Shown here one piece after another: positions 15,498 through 24,216 of a stretch of DNA of 39,165 nucleotides (position 1 is its first letter; every line of letters begins with the position of its first letter). The DNA is from an uncultured Pseudomonadota bacterium (GTDB lineage: Bacteria > Pseudomonadota > Gammaproteobacteria > Steroidobacterales > Steroidobacteraceae): assembly GCA_903898785.1 (NCBI GenBank), contig CAIUGU010000083.1, forward strand, positions 1-39,165. The letters run 5' to 3'. Both the position numbers and the translations under genes were made by a program. The notes under the pieces are model-generated. The model saw nothing but the letters and a program-made list of their open reading frames with translations, had not been told where the DNA came from and did no database searches.

Positions 15498-16973
15498 TTA
15501 TTGAGGGACCGGGCGACCGGGCATGGTCGCGTAGAAATCAGCCTTGGTGATCGGCCGATCCGGGTTCGGTGCATGGACCGACACGAGCGTGTTGTACTTG
15601 AAGCCCAAGCGCTCGAAGTTGTCGGCCATTGCAATGTGCGTGAACAGACCGGCCCCCACGGGAGGCGGCGCGTTCGGCGCAGGCATATTGAACATGTCCG
15701 CATAGGCCACGATGCCTTCCTTCGGCAGGTAGGCGGCCAGCAGGCCATCCGCGTGCGCGATGCCCTGCATCTGGTGCACCTCGACGACCCGGTTGCCGTC
15801 CGTGAAGACCCGCTTGTCACCCACCGTCTCGAAAGCCGGCTTCTTGCCAGACTTGGCGATGGCATCCGGAGCGAGCGTCCGCGGTGAAGTCAGCCACTTC
15901 TGGAAGTAGGCCTTGTTGGCTTCGGTCGTGACGAGCGTGATGCCTTCCGCGACGGGGGCAGCGAGCCCGCTCGTGTGGTCTGCATGGTGGTGCGACACGA
16001 TGCCGTAGCGGATCGGCTTGTTCGGGATCACGCGCTTGGCTTCCGCGATGATGGCCATGCCGCGGGCTTCGTTCTGGGGGCCTGGCTCGAACAGCAGGAT
16101 ATGGTCCGCAAATTCGACCGCGAGCGCCACGTAGCCGCCCGTGATGCGATAGACGCCTTCAGCCAGCTTCTCGGAGCCGACCTGGGGCGGTGCGCCGCCC
16201 GGGGGAGGACCGCCCGCGCCGCCAGCCGGCGCCGCAGGAGGCGTCAGCAGTGCCTGCAGGTTGGCAGGATTTGCCGTTGCGCCCTGCACGAACATGTCGA
16301 AGCTCGGCCAACCGGCACGCGTCTGCCGGATTTCAGCCGGGAACTTGAGGCCGTAGCTGTCGCGATAGCCGCTGTAGCGGGTATCGACATGCATGTCCCC
16401 GAAGATCGGGTGTTCGAGCCAGGTTTCCACCCTGTCGACAAGGTTGGTCTGCGTGTTGATATAGCCCACGAGCTTGTAGGGCTGTCCGCCCGGGGACTTG
16501 GGCGCTGCCGGACTCCACGTCACGACGTACTGGCGATTCGCACCGGACCCCGTGGTCCGCGACGTCGCGTTGTTGGCGGCGGCACCCTTCAGGAAGCCCC
16601 AGGGTGTGATCCAGATTTCAAGCTGCTGGGCCCAGGCGGCCTGTGCGGGCGTGATGTTCTGCTGGAACTGGCCAATGGCGGCGGCATTGCCCTGCGGCGT
16701 CATCGCGTACGTCGTGGCCGTGGCACGCGATGCGGGCTGCGCGAAGTCGATCGCGCGCACGTAGTCGTTCTGGTTCTGGCGCGGCCAGGGATTGTTGGCA
16801 TTGCTGTTCTGGCCAAGGTTGTAGGCCGTCGCCGCGCCGAAATAGCTGACCGAGGCCAGATTGTCGACGCCCATCGCCCTGGACGAGTTGCCGATGACGG
16901 TCTTGGCATCCTGAGCGCCCGCGGTGGCCGCGAACAGCATCAGTGCCAGCGCACCGAATGTCTTTGAAGTCAT
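15498..16973 (-). CDS. Exported metallo-beta-lactamase-fold hydrolase
   Basis: A 491-residue protein with a Sec signal peptide (1-20, ending TAGAQ) and a GGGGGAA ribosome-binding site. Residues 22-240 are an extra N-terminal region rich in Asn/Gln/Thr with a beta-rich look. A Pro/Gly-rich linker (244-266) joins it to the C-terminal metallo-beta-lactamase domain: HHHADH (328-333), H407 in GIAHADG, D426 in AYADMF and H467 in VSVHAPN, a complete two-metal ligand set. It should act as a periplasmic hydrolase of unknown substrate. A dihaem cytochrome c gene lies upstream on the same strand with a gap of 247 bases. The arrangement is echoed at 37295-39042. Confidence 0.9.
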   Translation of the reverse strand: MTSKTFGALALMLFAATAGAQDAKTVIGNSSRAMGVDNLASVSYFGAATAYNLGQNSNANNPWPRQNQNDYVRAIDFAQPASRATATTYAMTPQGNAAAIGQFQQNITPAQAAWAQQLEIWITPWGFLKGAAANNATSRTTGSGANRQYVVTWSPAAPKSPGGQPYKLVGYINTQTNLVDRVETWLEHPIFGDMHVDTRYSGYRDSYGLKFPAEIRQTRAGWPSFDMFVQGATANPANLQALLTPPAAPAGGAGGPPPGGAPPQVGSEKLAEGVYRITGGYVALAVEFADHILLFEPGPQNEARGMAIIAEAKRVIPNKPIRYGIVSHHHADHTSGLAAPVAEGITLVTTEANKAYFQKWLTSPRTLAPDAIAKSGKKPAFETVGDKRVFTDGNRVVEVHQMQGIAHADGLLAAYLPKEGIVAYADMFNMPAPNAPPPVGAGLFTHIAMADNFERLGFKYNTLVSVHAPNPDRPITKADFYATMPGRPVPQ

Positions 16974-17220
16974 TGTTCCCCCTAACTGCTGATGAAAACC
17001 GGCTCAGTTGCCCGCATGCCGCACAAGCGGCGCACAGGCGAGCGAGGCAGCGATGGTGCAGCGGGCCCGCTGCGGAAGGCAAGGGGCCGAAACGTGAAGT
17101 ATTGTGGTGATCGCGGCACCGCACCGCGGCGCCGGCGGATGCACCGAAACGGACCGGAATGCGACACGCCGCTTCCGGCTTCAGGCCCTCGGTTCGTCGC
17201 GCGCGAGGAGCCCCGGCGCG

Positions 17221-18219
17221 TCAGGGCGCGCGAGAGGCAACGTACGCCGCGACTGCCATCAGGTCTGCATTGTTCATCTGGCCGACCACGGGCTTCATGA
17301 GATCCGCGCCGGGACCGGTGCGCGTGCCGGAGCGCATATCCACCATCTGGCGCATCAGGTAGCTGGCCGAGCGGCCTGCGATGGCTGGCACGTCGCCCAT
17401 GCCGCGGAGATCCTTGCCGTGGCACGTGCCGCAGGGTTGCGTCTTGCCCCGACCCGTCGTGACGAGCACGGCGCCGCGATTGATGTAGCCCTGCGGGACA
17501 TAGGCAATGAAGCCAACACGCGGATTGCGCAGGACCTCGACTGCCTCCACGTCCTCCGGCACTTCGATGATGCGGGCACCGATCGGCTCCTGCTTGCCCC
17601 CGGCCACCGGCAGGAACAGGCCGACCGACGTCGTCGTCGCCGGCACCGTCCTGGTCTCCACCACCTTGATCCATGGCTTGGCCTTCATCGCGCCGAAGTA
17701 CTCGGCCGCCTGGCGGATTTCCTCGTCCGTCATGCCCTTGGCGATTGTCGCCATGATGGCCGTATTCGCCTTGCGCGAATCGGCCGACTTGCGCGTGCCT
17801 GCGCGGAACGCCTGCATCTGCTCGACGAAATACTTCACGGGCAGCCCGACGATCGGCGCGTTCTCGGGGCGCCCCTGGCCGTTCGGGTAGTGGCAGAGGG
17901 CGCATGCCCAGACATCAGGCTGCTTGCCCTTCGCGACGATGGACGGCATGGCCGGGTGATCCCCCGGGAACCAGTCGGCCGGTCCGAAGCGGTCGCCGAT
18001 CTGCGCCCGCGTGAACTGCCCCGTCGAGCCGGGCAGCGTGTAGGTCTTCGGATCGACAGGCGCAGCAGCAGCGGGAGCGGGAGTCGGCGCAGCGGCAGGA
18101 GCGACCGGCGCGGCGTCCTTGAAGCCATAGGCCCACGGCGGCGGCGCTTCAGGCGCCCCTGCGGTGGCGGTTCCGGTCATCACGGTCAGGATCAAGGCGA
18201 TCGTCTTGCGCATGCGCAT
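17221..18219 (-). CDS. Dihaem c-type cytochrome, exported
   Basis: A 332-residue protein with a Sec signal peptide (about 1-20) followed by an Ala/Pro-rich linker. Two class I haem c sites are present: CALCH (106-110) and CGTCH (263-267), each followed by a helix and by Met residues (for example MPSIV before the first and MRQMVDM after the second) that could give the sixth ligand. The domain order, two cytochrome c halves separated by a strand-rich insert, resembles electron carriers that accept electrons from periplasmic dehydrogenases. ATG 18219 and ATG 18213 are both possible. It lies upstream of the MBL-fold gene and may share its transcript. Confidence 0.9.
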   Translation of the reverse strand: MRMRKTIALILTVMTGTATAGAPEAPPPWAYGFKDAAPVAPAAAPTPAPAAAAPVDPKTYTLPGSTGQFTRAQIGDRFGPADWFPGDHPAMPSIVAKGKQPDVWACALCHYPNGQGRPENAPIVGLPVKYFVEQMQAFRAGTRKSADSRKANTAIMATIAKGMTDEEIRQAAEYFGAMKAKPWIKVVETRTVPATTTSVGLFLPVAGGKQEPIGARIIEVPEDVEAVEVLRNPRVGFIAYVPQGYINRGAVLVTTGRGKTQPCGTCHGKDLRGMGDVPAIAGRSASYLMRQMVDMRSGTRTGPGADLMKPVVGQMNNADLMAVAAYVASRAP

Positions 18220-18268
18220 CGGCCCAAATGTCAGGTTGAAGAAAGGGTGCAGCAGTGCCGGCGAGCTG

Positions 18269-18970
18269 CTACCTGAGCAGGCGTCCGCCCTCGAGATCGA
18301 TGTTCACGCCATTGATGGCGGGATTGTCGAGCAGGAACAACGTTGCATCCGCCACATCCGCCGTGGTGGCGAGGTGCCCGGTGGGCGTGGCTGCCCGCAG
18401 CGGCTCGAGGACCTGCGGCTTGTCGCGCCACGCATCGGTATCGCTCACCACACCCGGGTGCAACGCATTGACCCGGATCGGCGCCAGTTCGACGGCCAGC
18501 GCACGAACCATGCTCTCGACGCCGCCATTCACCGTAGTCACCGTCACGGAGCCGGGATACGGCCGGTTCTTGGCCTGGCCGCCGAGCAGCACGATGGAAG
18601 CGGCGGGTGCCAGGCGGGGCAACAGCGTATGGACGACTTCCGTGTAGCCCACGAGTTTCATCGTCACGAGGTTGAGCGCTCGCGCGACATCGTAGTTGCG
18701 CACGCTGTTCTGGTCGCGCTCGATGGCCGCGAGCACCACGTGATCGACCTGCCCGAGGCCGGCCAGCGCCGCTGCGATCTCCAGGGGCCGGGTCAGGTCC
18801 ACGGCAACCCCCGTGACCCCGAGCCCGATCTCGCCGGCAATGGCAGCCGTTCGCCCGGCATCGCGCCCCGTGATGACGACCCGTTCGCCCCGGCGGGCCA
18901 GGGCCACCGCTACGGCGCGCCCGATTCCCGACGTTCCCCCGACCACCAGCGCATTCGGCTGCTTGCTCAT
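18269..18970 (-). CDS. SDR-fold protein lacking the catalytic Tyr/Lys
   Basis: A 233-residue short-chain dehydrogenase/reductase fold. The cofactor site GGTSGIG (11-17) and TGRD after strand 2 are normal, so NADP(H) binding is likely. In the catalytic helix, where YxxxK is expected before A-x-E-x-x-V-R-A-L, the sequence is VTTVNGGVESMVRAL: Val144 and Asn148 replace Tyr and Lys, and the usual Ser is replaced in LLGGQAKN. It is therefore either a non-canonical reductase or a binding protein. It starts 10 bases after the stop of the MetE-like gene and is surely co-transcribed with it. Confidence 0.88.
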   Translation of the reverse strand: MSKQPNALVVGGTSGIGRAVAVALARRGERVVITGRDAGRTAAIAGEIGLGVTGVAVDLTRPLEIAAALAGLGQVDHVVLAAIERDQNSVRNYDVARALNLVTMKLVGYTEVVHTLLPRLAPAASIVLLGGQAKNRPYPGSVTVTTVNGGVESMVRALAVELAPIRVNALHPGVVSDTDAWRDKPQVLEPLRAATPTGHLATTADVADATLFLLDNPAINGVNIDLEGGRLLR

Positions 18971-18980
18971 GGGGCGACCT

Positions 18981-20123
18981 TCAGGGCCAGAATTTCTTGG
19001 TGGCGATCGCAGCGCCTTGTGCCAGCGAGGCAAGCTTCGCCCACACCACATCCGGATCCACGCCGCCCGAACCCACGTGGATGCTGAAGCCGCAGTCGGC
19101 CGCCGCCATCACGTTGTCGCGGCCGACGAGGTTGGCGTAACGGCCGATGCGCTGCGCCACCAGGTCAGGATGCTCGATGTAGTTCGACTGCACTTCGATG
19201 ACGCCGGGCACCAGCACCTTGCCTTCGGGCACCTTCACCGACTCGAACACGGTCCATTCATGCGCATGCCGCGGATTGGCCGCCTCGAACAGGATCGCGT
19301 GCGGCTTCGCCTTCCACACGATGTCGATGATGTCGGCCATCGGCACGTCGCAGTGGTGCGGGCCGGGATAGTTGCCCCAGCACAGGTGCATGCGTACCTT
19401 CTCGCGCGGAATGTTCACGAGCGCGCGGTTGAGCGCCTCGACGTGCAGCTCCATGCGGTCGCGGAATTCCTTGAGGCTCAGGTTGGCAAACTGCGTATGA
19501 CGGCCCATCGCGAGGTCCGGGCAGTCGATCTGCAGCATGATGCCGGCGTTGGCGATCGCCTCGTACTCGTGCCGCAACGCCTCGGCGACTGCAAACACGT
19601 AGTCTTCATGGCTCGGGTAGTAGTCGTTGCGGAAGAAGAACGTCGTCACGCCGGGCGAGGCCGCGCTCAGGAACAGGCCGGTGGGCGACTGACCCTTCAG
19701 GGCGGCCTTCAGCCGTGCCGCATCGCGCTTGGGCGCCTCCATGTCGAGCACGCTGATCGGCCCGTTGCAGGCCGGCGTCTTGCGGTGCTTGCGACCGGGG
19801 TCGGCAAACACGCGCGCCTTCGTGTTCGGGTACGCCTCGATGTCCTGGAACAGGAAGCTGTTGCCCGTGCCGCCGAAGCCGTTGAGGCGATCCTTGATGT
19901 ATGTCGCGTAGCTCGGCTTCGACATCTCGCCGTCATTGATGACATCCACGCCCGCCTTCAACTGGCGCGCCACGACATCCTCGACCGCTGCGGTGATCTT
20001 CTGTTCGAGCGCGACCTGGTCGAGTGGAATGCCGTCCTCGCGCGCAAACATGATCTGCATCAGCTCTTCCTGACGCGGCAGGCTGCCGACATGGGTGGTC
20101 AGGAAACGGTTGTGGCTAGGCAT
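18981..20123 (-). CDS. Cobalamin-independent methionine synthase-like protein
   Basis: A 380-residue TIM-barrel protein related to the C-terminal half of MetE and to epoxyalkane:coenzyme M transferases. Start LTTHVGSLPR, then DGEMSKPSY, the zinc-binding HLCWGNYPGPHH and the final Cys in AADCGFSIH are the expected elements. It lacks the MetE N-terminal half that binds folate, so it is probably a thiol alkyltransferase with a different substrate rather than a full methionine synthase. ATG 20123 is the third in-frame Met of an open stretch beginning at 20129. The SDR-fold gene follows 10 bases downstream. The pair suggests a small degradation or transfer module. Confidence 0.88.
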   Translation of the reverse strand: MPSHNRFLTTHVGSLPRQEELMQIMFAREDGIPLDQVALEQKITAAVEDVVARQLKAGVDVINDGEMSKPSYATYIKDRLNGFGGTGNSFLFQDIEAYPNTKARVFADPGRKHRKTPACNGPISVLDMEAPKRDAARLKAALKGQSPTGLFLSAASPGVTTFFFRNDYYPSHEDYVFAVAEALRHEYEAIANAGIMLQIDCPDLAMGRHTQFANLSLKEFRDRMELHVEALNRALVNIPREKVRMHLCWGNYPGPHHCDVPMADIIDIVWKAKPHAILFEAANPRHAHEWTVFESVKVPEGKVLVPGVIEVQSNYIEHPDLVAQRIGRYANLVGRDNVMAAADCGFSIHVGSGGVDPDVVWAKLASLAQGAAIATKKFWP

Positions 20124-20305
20124 GGGCAATCCTCATTAGGGTGACCGGATCCGGCCGGTATCACGTTGGCTTCCACGGGAGCGCGGGGATTATACGGGAT
20201 CAACCTGCAAGGGAAGCCACAACGGCGCGACGGGACGCACCTTTTCCGTCCGGGGCGGGTACCACCCGGAGATGCCCTGATCGCGGTTCCCGCCGCAACT
20301 CGCCT

Positions 20306-21211
20306 ATGATGCGGCAAGCCATGCAACGTAATCCGCCCGTTCCATCCCCGTCCACCCCGTACGGCAAGCCCCTCTCGGGCTGGCGACTGCGCGTGTACGG
20401 CGTGATCTTCGAGTCCGATACCCGCGCGGGCCGGGCTTTCGACATCGCGCTCGTGTGCCTCATCCTGGCGAGCGTGGTGGTGGTCGTCCTCGACAGCATT
20501 GCGCCCATCTACGCAAGCCACCACGAACTGCTGACAGCGCTGGAGTGGTGCTTCACGGTGCTGTTCACGCTCGAGTACGCCGCCCGGCTCGCCTGCGTCC
20601 GTCACCCCCTGAAGTATGCGCGCAGCTTCTACGGCATCATCGACCTGCTTGCAGTGGTGCCGACGTACCTCGCCGTCCTCGTACCGGGCCTGCATGCGCT
20701 GATCGACGTGCGCGTGCTCAGGCTCCTGCGCATCTTCCGCATCCTGAAGCTGGGGGCCTATGTCGCCGAGTACAGTGCATTGGGAAGCGCGCTGGCGGCG
20801 TCGCGGCGCAAGATCCTCGTCTTCCTGTCATTCGTGATGATGGTCGTGCTGGTCATGGGCACGCTGATGTACGTCGTCGAAGGCGCCGAGAACGGCTTCA
20901 CGAGCATCCCGCTCGGGATCTACTGGGCCATCACGACGATGACCACGGTCGGGTTTGGCGACATCACCCCGCACACCAGCCTGGGCAGGCTGATCGCATC
21001 GGCGATGATGCTGCTCGGCTGGGGCACGCTGGCTGTGCCGACGGGCATCGTGACCGCCGAGTTCACGGCGCAGAAACTGCAAAGACCTGAAGCCCCCACC
21101 CGCACGTGTCCCGAATGCCTGACCGAAGGCCACGGCGGCGATGCCCGCTTCTGTCGCGATTGCGGCGCTCCCATGCCAGCTCTGCGGCGAGTGACCGGCG
21201 CAGCCGGTTAG
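20306..21211 (+). CDS. Voltage-gated K+ channel with C-terminal zinc ribbon
   Basis: A 301-residue six-helix cation channel. S1 is about 44-64, S4 carries regularly spaced Arg (R136, R139, R142, R145 in RVLRLLRIFRILKL), and the pore has the K+ selectivity filter TVGFGD (214-219) between S5 and S6. After S6 a short cytosolic tail holds two CxxC pairs (C268/C271 and C283/C286, CPEC...CRDCG), a zinc-ribbon pattern like that of bacterial Kv-type proteins with a double-zinc-ribbon end. It should let K+ cross the inner membrane under voltage control. Two Met codons at 20306 and 20309 compete; ATG 20321 is also possible. It is divergent from the MetE-like gene. Confidence 0.93.
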   Translation: MMRQAMQRNPPVPSPSTPYGKPLSGWRLRVYGVIFESDTRAGRAFDIALVCLILASVVVVVLDSIAPIYASHHELLTALEWCFTVLFTLEYAARLACVRHPLKYARSFYGIIDLLAVVPTYLAVLVPGLHALIDVRVLRLLRIFRILKLGAYVAEYSALGSALAASRRKILVFLSFVMMVVLVMGTLMYVVEGAENGFTSIPLGIYWAITTMTTVGFGDITPHTSLGRLIASAMMLLGWGTLAVPTGIVTAEFTAQKLQRPEAPTRTCPECLTEGHGGDARFCRDCGAPMPALRRVTGAAG

Positions 21212-21260
21212 CGTCAGCGAGCCCCGACCAGGACTGCGAGGCTCACCCTCCAGGAACGGA

Positions 21261-22325
21261 CTAAGGCCTGCCCTTCCATCCCAGACCGCCGAAGTGCAAC
21301 GGATCCACGTTGTTCTCGGGGCAGACGAACTCGAGGATTTCTTCCTTGGGCACCAGCGCCGCCGAGAAGCTCATGCGGAATTCCCCTGTCCATGCGTCCG
21401 GATCCGTCGCCGTGATCTCCACTTCGAGCTGGCCGAGCGACGGTCGGCGCCAGCGTTCGACGACGTGCAGCTTTTCGGTATGCACGCCAAATCCCGGCGT
21501 GACCTCGTTGAAGCCCGTGCTGTCGATGACGAGGGTATCGCCCTCCCAGCGGGCGATGGAGTGGCCCATCCAGGCAGGATTCCACTCGTCTGCCGGTGGA
21601 TGCGGACGCCCATCCATGAAGACCTGGCGGTGCCCTGGAGTCGTTGCCTCGGTGAGATGCACCATCAGCTCTTTCGTCTGGACCACCTTGTAGGGAAACA
21701 GCAGCGCTGTCGGGACGGCGTGCTGCGGCAGGCAGTAGGCCTGCGGGCCCTGCGGATAGAGCTTCTGCAGCTGCTTGTACATGTCGCCGGCCCATGGCTG
21801 CATGGGCGGCAGCAGCGCGACCCGCACTTCCATTGGCGGGGGCACGTTGTACCAGACGCCGCTGAAATCCACCTTGCCATCCGGCATGCGGGGTGCGGGT
21901 CCCTCGATCTGTCCGGCACGCCTGCGCATGTCCATGCCCAGCTGTCCCGGATCATCGCCGATGGTGCCGAGGTTGATGCCCCACCCCACGTTGACATCCT
22001 GCTTCAGTGCCTGGCCCGCCGCCAGCGTGATGCTCTTCTGCTCGTACGAACGATACATGCAGCAGGCAATCGGGATGTTCAGGTCGTAGACCCCGGCGAC
22101 GAGGCCGGTGATCAGGTACTCGCCGCTCGGCTGCAGGACGGCAGTCTTGACCTCGCCGGTCCGGGCGTTCGTCACCGAAACGTTCGCTTCGAGCAGCGTA
22201 ATCACTGCGCCGTTCGCATCGATGAGCCTGCCGGACAGCGAAGCCGTTGCGCCCTGTCCCCAGGCGACAGCGGCGCAGAGCGCACCGAGCAACAAGGTCA
22301 AGGTCCTGAACGCGCCTGCTTTCAC
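21261..22325 (-). CDS. Exported protein with carboxypeptidase-regulatory-like domain
   Basis: A 354-residue protein starting at GTG 22325, with an excellent ribosome-binding site (GAGGAGGG, 22330-22337) four bases away and no in-frame ATG. Residues 1-25 are a Sec signal peptide. Residues 28-115 fit a beta-sandwich regulatory domain (SLSGRLIDANGAVI, then SGEYLITGLVAGVYDLNI). The rest contains VDFSGVWYN, RQVFMDGRPHP, HSIARWEGDTLVIDSTGFN and a Cys-containing CPENN near the end, the same series of motifs seen in the protein at 12267-13298. Function unknown; two CC residues (IACCMY) are unusual. It follows the lactate permease gene by 71 bases. Confidence 0.85.
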   Translation of the reverse strand: MKAGAFRTLTLLLGALCAAVAWGQGATASLSGRLIDANGAVITLLEANVSVTNARTGEVKTAVLQPSGEYLITGLVAGVYDLNIPIACCMYRSYEQKSITLAAGQALKQDVNVGWGINLGTIGDDPGQLGMDMRRRAGQIEGPAPRMPDGKVDFSGVWYNVPPPMEVRVALLPPMQPWAGDMYKQLQKLYPQGPQAYCLPQHAVPTALLFPYKVVQTKELMVHLTEATTPGHRQVFMDGRPHPPADEWNPAWMGHSIARWEGDTLVIDSTGFNEVTPGFGVHTEKLHVVERWRRPSLGQLEVEITATDPDAWTGEFRMSFSAALVPKEEILEFVCPENNVDPLHFGGLGWKGRP

Positions 22326-22396
22326 GATACCCTCCTCATCAATTGCCGTCCCTTTCGCCGCGCAAGCATAGGCCGTCGACCTTCGTCGGCGCCGCG

Positions 22397-24025
22397 CTAG
22401 AACCATGCGGCATAGATGACAGTGATCATGCCGATCACGCTCGCCAGCAGCACGCTGTGTCCGAAGGTGAAACGGAACAGCTTGCCTTCCTCGGAGCGCG
22501 TCATGCCCGTGGCAGCGACGGCGACGGCGAGACTCTGGAGGCTGATCATCTTGCCCATGACGCCGCCTGCTGAATTCGCCGCTGCCATCAGCACCGGGTT
22601 GAACCCGAGCGTGGTGGCCGTCACCACCTGCAGGTTGCCGAACAACGCGTTGGCCGACGTGTCGCTGCCCGTCAGGAACACGGCCAGCCAGCCCAGCATC
22701 GCACTGAAGAAAGGAAAGAGGGCGCCTGTCGCCGCAAAGGCCAGGCCAAGCGTTGCCGTCGCACCGCTGTAATTCATGAGAAAGGCGAGGCCGAGTACCG
22801 ACGCAATGGTCAGCATCGAGAACGCCATCTGCCTGACCACGGACCCGAGCAGCCTGACGTAACGACCGGGCGACACCTTGAGGAAGAAGGCGGACACGAT
22901 GGTCGCAAGCGCGCAGGCCGAGCCGGCGGCCGAGACCCAGTTCAGGGTGTAGATCGCCGCATAGGGCGTGGGCTGTGCAACGACCGGCGCGCCTCTCATG
23001 ATGAGGTTGTGCAATCCCGGCCATTCGATGGGCACGGTCAGCGCATTGAGGGTGCTGCCAATCACGCCGCTGCCCCAGAGCAGCACGAAGAACACCAGGA
23101 ACAGGTACGGCGACCATGCGAAGAGCACCCGCCCGAAGCCATGCTTCGTGACTTGCACGTTGCCTTCGGCCTGCCCGGCCAGGACCATGCTCCCGTACTG
23201 CGTGAAGTTGTCGGCAGGCTGCCAGACCTTGAACAGCAGGATCAGCCCCAGGATGGCAGTGAGCGCGGCAATGATGTCCACGAGCTCCGGACCGACATAG
23301 TTGGAGACCACGAACTGCATCGACGCGAAACTGACCCCGCAGACCACAACGGCAGGCAGCACGCCCTTCAATCCCCGCACCCCGCTCATCACCAGGATCA
23401 GGTAGGCCGGGATGAACAACGCCACTGGTGCACAGAGCCTGCCAACCCACATGCTGAGCTCATCGAGAGGCAAGCCCGTGATGCCCGCCAGCGTGATCAC
23501 CGGAATGCCGATCGAGCCGAAGGCCACGGGCGCCGTATTGGCGAGCAGGCAGATGGCCGCAGCGAAGAAAGGCGAAAAGCCGAGACCGGTCATCATGGCC
23601 GCCGCGACCGCAACCGGCGTCGCGAATCCGGCCGCCCCTTCGATGAACGCACCCAGGGCAAACGCGATCAGCAGCGCCTGCAGGCGCCGATCGCTGGTCA
23701 GCCCGCCGATCGAGTCCTTGATGACCTCGAACTGCCCCGTCTCCACGGTCAGCCGGTAAAGCACGATGGCCCAGAACACGACCCAGCCGATGGGAAAGAG
23801 ACCGAAAGCCGCGCCCATCGCCGTCGAGCTCACGACGAGGGTGACCGGCATGCCGTAGACGACCAGCGCCACCACGATCGCTGTCGCGAGGCCGGCGAGC
23901 GCCGCCACCCACGAGGGCCGGCGAAACACCCCGAGCAGCAACAGCAGCACGAAAATGGGCGCGCCAGCCGCGAGGGCGGATCGTGCAAGGCTGCCCGCGA
24001 CGGGAATGTATTCCTGCTGCCACAT
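22397..24025 (-). CDS. lldP: L-lactate permease family transporter
   Basis: A 542-residue inner-membrane transporter with about 13 hydrophobic helices. Motifs of the LldP/GlcA family are clear: EGAAGFATPVAVAAAMM, IGIPVITLAGITG, FLTGSDTSANALFG and AANSAGGVMGKMIS. Members import L-lactate, D-lactate or glycolate with protons. A GGGGAG ribosome-binding site lies nine bases before ATG 24025. A D-2-hydroxyacid dehydrogenase gene ends 191 bases upstream on the same strand. Together they could take up and oxidise a 2-hydroxyacid, although no lactate dehydrogenase of the Lld type is present. Confidence 0.95.
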   Translation of the reverse strand: MWQQEYIPVAGSLARSALAAGAPIFVLLLLLGVFRRPSWVAALAGLATAIVVALVVYGMPVTLVVSSTAMGAAFGLFPIGWVVFWAIVLYRLTVETGQFEVIKDSIGGLTSDRRLQALLIAFALGAFIEGAAGFATPVAVAAAMMTGLGFSPFFAAAICLLANTAPVAFGSIGIPVITLAGITGLPLDELSMWVGRLCAPVALFIPAYLILVMSGVRGLKGVLPAVVVCGVSFASMQFVVSNYVGPELVDIIAALTAILGLILLFKVWQPADNFTQYGSMVLAGQAEGNVQVTKHGFGRVLFAWSPYLFLVFFVLLWGSGVIGSTLNALTVPIEWPGLHNLIMRGAPVVAQPTPYAAIYTLNWVSAAGSACALATIVSAFFLKVSPGRYVRLLGSVVRQMAFSMLTIASVLGLAFLMNYSGATATLGLAFAATGALFPFFSAMLGWLAVFLTGSDTSANALFGNLQVVTATTLGFNPVLMAAANSAGGVMGKMISLQSLAVAVAATGMTRSEEGKLFRFTFGHSVLLASVIGMITVIYAAWF

Positions 24026-24216
24026 GAGTCCGCTCCCCGCTTGAGATCTTCTTGTTGCCTGGGTCTGGCCCCGGCGGGCAAGGCCGGCGCAAGGTGGGCC
24101 CGAGTTTACACAGGATCAAAAGCGGGGATACAGGGCAACGCATCGCAGCAAGCGGCAGCATGCCCTCCGGGGTAGCTGGCCTCGCGATCCCAGGCCTCCC
24201 GCCATGCTCGAGCCTG

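Noticed and set aside
22326-23450. Extension of the 21261 gene frame to 729 codons
   Set aside because: The extra part is antisense or out of frame to lldP, and a strong ribosome-binding site sets the start at GTG 22325.
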